NCBI GenBank assembly: GCA_964019335.1 | Contig: OZ025757.1 | Span: 126,501-190,500, forward strand | Direction: 5' to 3' | DNA length: 64,000 bases | Origin: Diplonema japonicum | Lineage: Eukaryota > Euglenozoa > Diplonemea > Diplonemida > Diplonemidae | Part shown: piece after piece, positions 59,995 to 64,000 of the stretch | Numbering within the stretch: the stretch's first letter is position 1 | Layout: each line of letters starts with the position of its first letter | Position numbers and translations under genes: made by a program | Notes under the pieces: generated by a model | What the model was told of the DNA's origin: nothing | The model's input: only the letters and a program-made list of their open reading frames with translations | Database searches by the model: none

Positions 59995-60045
59995 TTTTTC
60001 CCCTTTCCCTATCTGCAAAAAAAAAAAAAAAAAAAAAAAAAGATA
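59995..60045 (-). promoter_or_regulatory. Likely trans-splice acceptor of paralogue 9
   Basis: On the minus strand a T-run of more than 20 is followed by GCAG, a purine-rich stretch, an A-run and the ATG at 59980. This is the classic layout of a polypyrimidine tract and AG acceptor. The spliced leader itself is not in the window. Confidence 0.5.
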
Positions 60046-60625
60046 TGGGGATATAATGGAGGCGGGGAGTGGGAATAAATAAATAAAAATTGCCACACCA
60101 ACCTCAGTGCGACGGTAGAACATGGGGGAGGGGATAGAGAAAAATGAAGGGGGGGTTTTAAAAAAAAGAATTGAGCGTTAATAGGTTTTGAACCCTCGGA
60201 CAACGTGAGGCCCCACCTCCAACAAGGAAAGAACTTGTTCGTGCACAACCTGTAGAAGGGTAAGCCCCCAACAATGATACCACTCTTTTTTTCAGCACTT
60301 CCAATTCATTGTTAGTGCTAAAAACATATTGTTTTTTTTCTTCTTGTTCACGCAAAAAAAAAAAAAAAAAAAAAAAAAAAGGTCTCACGTCCGTACTAAG
60401 GGGTGAAAATTTTGAGCAAAGGGGGGGGGAGGAGGGGTTCTTTTTGAGCAGAGATACTCTACAGGATAGAGTTAGAATGAGAAAAGAAAAGAAAAGAAAA
60501 AAAAGAATAAAACTCGATAAAATTCCAGTGCACATAGAAAAGTGGCTGACCTTCCACATCCCTGGCTGAACACTTCTGGGTGAGACCTATGGGCGGTCTG
60601 CTCATAGTCTATGGCAGGTTACATT

Positions 60626-60905
60626 AATAATAACTATTGATTTATATAAGTCCACTTTAATTCATGAAAACGTAATTTTATTTATTTTCTGGTTCCCTAT
60701 GGCACTCCCAAAAAAAAAAACCCCCCCCCCAAAGCCAGGAAGTCTAAGATTTGACATAATATTAAGACAGGGGGTTGCTTGCACTGCTCGTCCATGGCAG
60801 TCAACCTGGGCCAATCTTACAATTTTGTGCTTATGCTTCATGGTATGGTTCAGGCGGCTATAAAGGAACCTCTTTTCTCTGAAGCCCCATTTTCACAAAT
60901 CTGCT
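60626..60905. repeat. Dispersed 300-bp repeat, copy 2
   Basis: Counterpart of 34811-35103 with an internal A/C-run and an insertion near 60740-60800. Confidence 0.65.
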
Positions 60906-61083
60906 TAAAACATGAGGAAAAAAAATAAAGTACTTTATTTTATTTTCCTTAGGGAAATAATGAAAACTTTATTTTCCCGGCACTAGCCAAAATTCCTTTA
61001 GAGAGAATCCAGAAAATAAATAAAAAATCACTATGACAGGAACGAAGTGGTTAGCAACGGCCCGCCAAAAAAATATATATGAG

Positions 61084-61390
61084 TTAAAGGAGGCCGGTGT
61101 TGGCGGCGCCCTGCACAAGAACTGTCTACTTGATTACAGGGGGCACACTGCAACCGAGTTGTAGCTTCTTCTGCGTTCCGCGTCGTGTCCTTAATGCGTG
61201 CGGTGTACAGCTCAACCCCAGCCGGTGCGTCCCGGGTAACCAAGACTCTGCGCTCGTGCAGTTTGCTGCCTGTTTGTCACCCTGAGCATCTGCATGATGT
61301 TCTCCCACTCGGGCGCTACCGGTGATGACCGACGAGGAGGTCAACAGCGAACAACACATCTGATGTTTTTCTTATATTTTCATGTTATCC
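61084..61390 (+). repeat. SINE-like repeat, copy 3, full length with A-tail
   Basis: Parallel to 17072-17340 along its whole length, with about 50 extra bases near 61240-61290 (CTCGTGCAGTTTGCTGCC region), and again ending CATGTTATCCC plus an A-rich tail. Confidence 0.75.
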
Positions 61391-61421
<31 letters not shown>

Positions 61422-61613
61422 AACGAAAAAAGAAACAGTAGTTCTATGACGCTGGCAGGACATACATCTCTTCAAGCATCAAAAAAAAGGGGGGGGGGAA
61501 TAGTGTCTCGTATCTCTAACACTTGTCCAACCTGGTCCAATACTTGGCTTGTGCCAAGAGGGAATTTCTGGAAAATTTGGCTGGGAACCACAACCCTTCC
61601 GGTGAGGTGGTTT

Positions 61614-61646
<33 letters not shown>

Positions 61647-61915
61647 GGAAAAAAAAAACTTTGTGGCCACTCGTGGCAAGGTTAAAGCGAAAAATTCGAT
61701 TGTCAGAAAAAATAGCAATTTTCTGTCCTCCAAACACAAGGTGTGCCAAACGGGTTTTAGAGATATGAGGCGTAATATAGCTTTGAACTCGTCATCCTTG
61801 GTATTTCGCTCGAGCAAGAAAAGTGAGAAGCAGAAAAGATAACGTTAACCCTAATAAGGTAGAATCAATTCTCGGCTCTGCACAAGGATGACAAAGTTAT
61901 TGAATTTTGACCACT

Positions 61916-64000
61916 TCAAGGAGCGACCCAGACCCCCAGCCTGTGCCCTTCCTGATCCTTGATCCACATCCCTGTCGCACCATCGACACGCCACTTCACA
62001 GCCGTTGTGGTGGGACCGTAGAACTTCACGTGCTTCACATTCCACCCGTCCCCGCCCTGTTCCTTCAACCGCACCTCCCGAGGGAGCACCGCGGCAGTGG
62101 GGATGGTGAAGAGGGTCGTCGACCCCCGAGCAGGAGCCACCACACTCCCCACAATCTGAACACTCCCATCCCAGTACTCCACCTCAACGGGGAAGGAGTG
62201 CGCCGACTGGGAGTAGTCACCTGTCCCTGTCTGCACCTCCAGTGTCAAAGACACAGGTTTCAGAATGGAGATTGCGTTCCGCAGATTCGCACCGCACTTC
62301 TGCTGAGGGTCCCCGAGGCACGGAAAACTGCAGTCAGCTGCTGGAGCAAGTTTTTGTGTCCCGATGTCGTCCCCGCAATAGCACGAGTCCCCACCCTGCA
62401 CACCAGAGTAGGCCTTCCCCTTCGCCTGGCACAGCCCCGCACACCGCGACACAGTCACAGAGTTGCCAGACTCCTCGAACTTCAACTTCCTCGCCGCTAT
62501 GTCGTCCACGTAGCACCCCACATGCACAGGCACCGCACTCCGTACAGCGATCCTCCCAGAGTCCACAGCCGAACACCCAGAAGCCTCGCTGCGGATGCTT
62601 CCCACGAAATCCGCAGCCTCCCCGCAGCAGCACTCCACACTCGCAGCCATCGTTCGCAGACCAGAGTGCGTGAACTTCGCAGAGCTGCACAATGACGCAC
62701 ACTGCACTGAAGTCATTGTGGTGAAGAACTTCCTGACAGGCAGGATATAGTTGTTGGCAGTCACCTCATGCAGACACCCCACTTCACTGCCAGAGAAAGA
62801 TGCAATTGTGTCGGTGATGGTCAGCCTCTGAAGGCCATGATGCATGTCCGCAATAAACAAGAAGGGGCCACTGACGTGAACCGTGGGCTGCGCCGTGGTG
62901 CTGATCGCGGTGTGTCCTGCAAAGGACGGCCCCTGAGGAGAGCTGATGTCGACTGTGCTAATGGTGGTTGATGTGGTGAGGAAAGCCGCCTGCTGCGTCA
63001 CAGCCATCGCAAAGGAGGAGGTCCCGTGCTGGTATGTCCTCACCAAAGAAGGTGCTGCAGGTGTTTTGACATCCACCACCACCATGTTCCTGTCGTCCGC
63101 AATGTAGGCGGTCTTCCCCACCACCTCCACATCCCTCGCACCAGCAATGCTCACCATCCCAAGAAGCACAGGCGACGCGGGATCGCACACCTCGACCACC
63201 TGAAGGCTCGTCCCGTCCGCAATGTAAGCAGTTGTCCCTGATACAGTCACCGCCTTCGCAGTCCCTGGTGTGTCGAAGACACTCAAGCGGCGCATCGGGC
63301 TGTTCTCTGTGTCCAGGATCACAAGACCAGCCGACCCACAAGCAAGGTACAAAGTGCTGCCCTCCACATACATATCTTCAACACCATGCTGCGAGTAGAT
63401 CTCCAAGAGGAGGGGGGCCGCAGGGTTTCTGACATCGAGGGTGAAGACCTCCGAGGACGCGAAGTAAAGCCTGTTCCCGACCACCTTCTCCGCCATCCCG
63501 AGGATCGCATGCGGATGGCTGTAAAACCCTACCCTCTGCAGGGTGTTCCGATCAAGCACCTCAATACCATACGGGCTGGACGCTTTGAACACATGAGTAG
63601 CTGACGAAGTCAAACGAGGTGCGTACACAGCAGGAAGGGGAATGGGCTCCACAAACCCTAACACGGAAGCTGGATCGTACTTAACTAGCGAATTGTGTTG
63701 AATGTAAGTACCGGTAGTGGTGCTGATAATTCGGCGATTCCGAGTAGACCCAGTGGGGTCCATGCGAACGAAAACAGGGGACGAGTGGTCCACAGCAATA
63801 GAGTACACATAGATGTGGTCAGCCGTGAGAACAAATAACATATTCCCGACAAGTTCGACGTCAGCTACCGTAGTGGGGAAGGTGAGCGTTTTGACAAGGC
63901 TGCTCGACCCGGCAGAACCGGGGAAGTCGGGCGTTCTCTGACCGAGGGCGAACACAAAACAAACCGTTCCTTCCGCCAGGTAAATGTGTTCTACGGTCGA
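61916..64000 (-). CDS. Array paralogue 10: second subfamily, N-terminus beyond the window
   Basis: The frame is open to the right edge (694 codons visible), so the signal peptide and about the first 230 residues are missing. An apparent start near 63955 is GTG inside the frame and not a real start. The visible part begins within the variable window (HIYLAEGTVCFVFALGQRT), followed by a private propeller segment (LTADHIYVYSIAVDHSSP). From SSATHVFKASSPYGIEVLD on it is nearly identical to paralogues 8 and 9: LVIVD repeats, module 1 (KFFTTMTSVQC as in 8), WSC domain (GCYVDDIAARKLKFEES as in 9) and PLAT-like end (LGVWVAP). The mixture of blocks from 8 and 9 supports conversion among the three. The array therefore continues to the right. 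Confidence 0.92.
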   Translation of the reverse strand, partial: STVEHIYLAEGTVCFVFALGQRTPDFPGSAGSSSLVKTLTFPTTVADVELVGNMLFVLTADHIYVYSIAVDHSSPVFVRMDPTGSTRNRRIISTTTGTYIQHNSLVKYDPASVLGFVEPIPLPAVYAPRLTSSATHVFKASSPYGIEVLDRNTLQRVGFYSHPHAILGMAEKVVGNRLYFASSEVFTLDVRNPAAPLLLEIYSQHGVEDMYVEGSTLYLACGSAGLVILDTENSPMRRLSVFDTPGTAKAVTVSGTTAYIADGTSLQVVEVCDPASPVLLGMVSIAGARDVEVVGKTAYIADDRNMVVVDVKTPAAPSLVRTYQHGTSSFAMAVTQQAAFLTTSTTISTVDISSPQGPSFAGHTAISTTAQPTVHVSGPFLFIADMHHGLQRLTITDTIASFSGSEVGCLHEVTANNYILPVRKFFTTMTSVQCASLCSSAKFTHSGLRTMAASVECCCGEAADFVGSIRSEASGCSAVDSGRIAVRSAVPVHVGCYVDDIAARKLKFEESGNSVTVSRCAGLCQAKGKAYSGVQGGDSCYCGDDIGTQKLAPAADCSFPCLGDPQQKCGANLRNAISILKPVSLTLEVQTGTGDYSQSAHSFPVEVEYWDGSVQIVGSVVAPARGSTTLFTIPTAAVLPREVRLKEQGGDGWNVKHVKFYGPTTTAVKWRVDGATGMWIKDQEGHRLGVWVAP

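Larger units (their letters stand above)
59981..61915. other. Spacer between paralogues 9 and 10
   Basis: Leader and acceptor of paralogue 9 (59981-60045), homopolymers, a 300-bp dispersed repeat (60626-60905), a full SINE-like repeat (61084-61390), an A-run at 61617-61644 and unique sequence. No gene. Confidence 0.6.

Overview
The window looks like nuclear DNA of a protist, most likely a euglenozoan (perhaps a diplonemid; this is inference). All 18 protein genes I can support are read from the minus strand, as expected for a polycistronic, trans-spliced gene cluster. Coding regions are compact and of balanced composition. The spacers are packed with A, T, G and C homopolymers. Several genes have a polypyrimidine tract followed by an AG just upstream of the start, and a genomically encoded A-tract often lies directly before the ATG. 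A few genes have very short GT-AG introns (about 38-57 nt, one of 113 nt). No tRNA, rRNA, CRISPR array or bacterial-type operon was seen.

Region 1 (1-16.5 kb) holds unrelated housekeeping-type genes. In transcription order, right to left, they are: a 1070-residue coiled-coil protein (13222-16547, spliced); a sterol 3-beta-dehydrogenase of the ERG26/NSDHL type (10907-12106); a CDC123/D123 protein (8806-9873); a Nodulin-like major facilitator transporter (6483-8249); a PDZ protein with uncertain last exons (4101-5510); a small single-span, probably mitochondrial protein whose tail lies behind a 38-nt intron (2852-3453); a low-complexity poly-Q protein (1748-2734); and the N-terminal part of a membrane receptor-like protein running off the left edge (1-1172). 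A dead piggyBac transposase fragment lies on the plus strand at about 10.33-10.90 kb.

Region 2 (16.5-19.3 kb) is a gene-free spacer full of dispersed repeats: a SINE-like unit, an inverted-repeat element and a foldback repeat with an A-tail.

Region 3 (19.3-64 kb) is the main find: a head-to-tail array of ten large secreted paralogues, the tenth cut by the right edge. Each has a signal peptide, a long LVIVD-repeat (beta-propeller-like) region of about 600 residues, two cysteine modules (the second a clear WSC domain) and a C-terminal PLAT/LH2-like beta domain. The six genes between 19.35 and 48.33 kb form one subfamily and the four between 49.36 and 64 kb a second. In the first subfamily the back of the gene is almost identical from copy to copy, up to the stop codon, while the front is divergent and patchy, a pattern of gene conversion between a variable front and a constant back. 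Spacers inside the array carry a piggyBac element with intact ends (39797-41092), a short piggyBac-type derivative (about 31756-32057) and several repeat families. The proteins are probably secreted carbohydrate- or surface-binding factors; their real role cannot be read from sequence alone.
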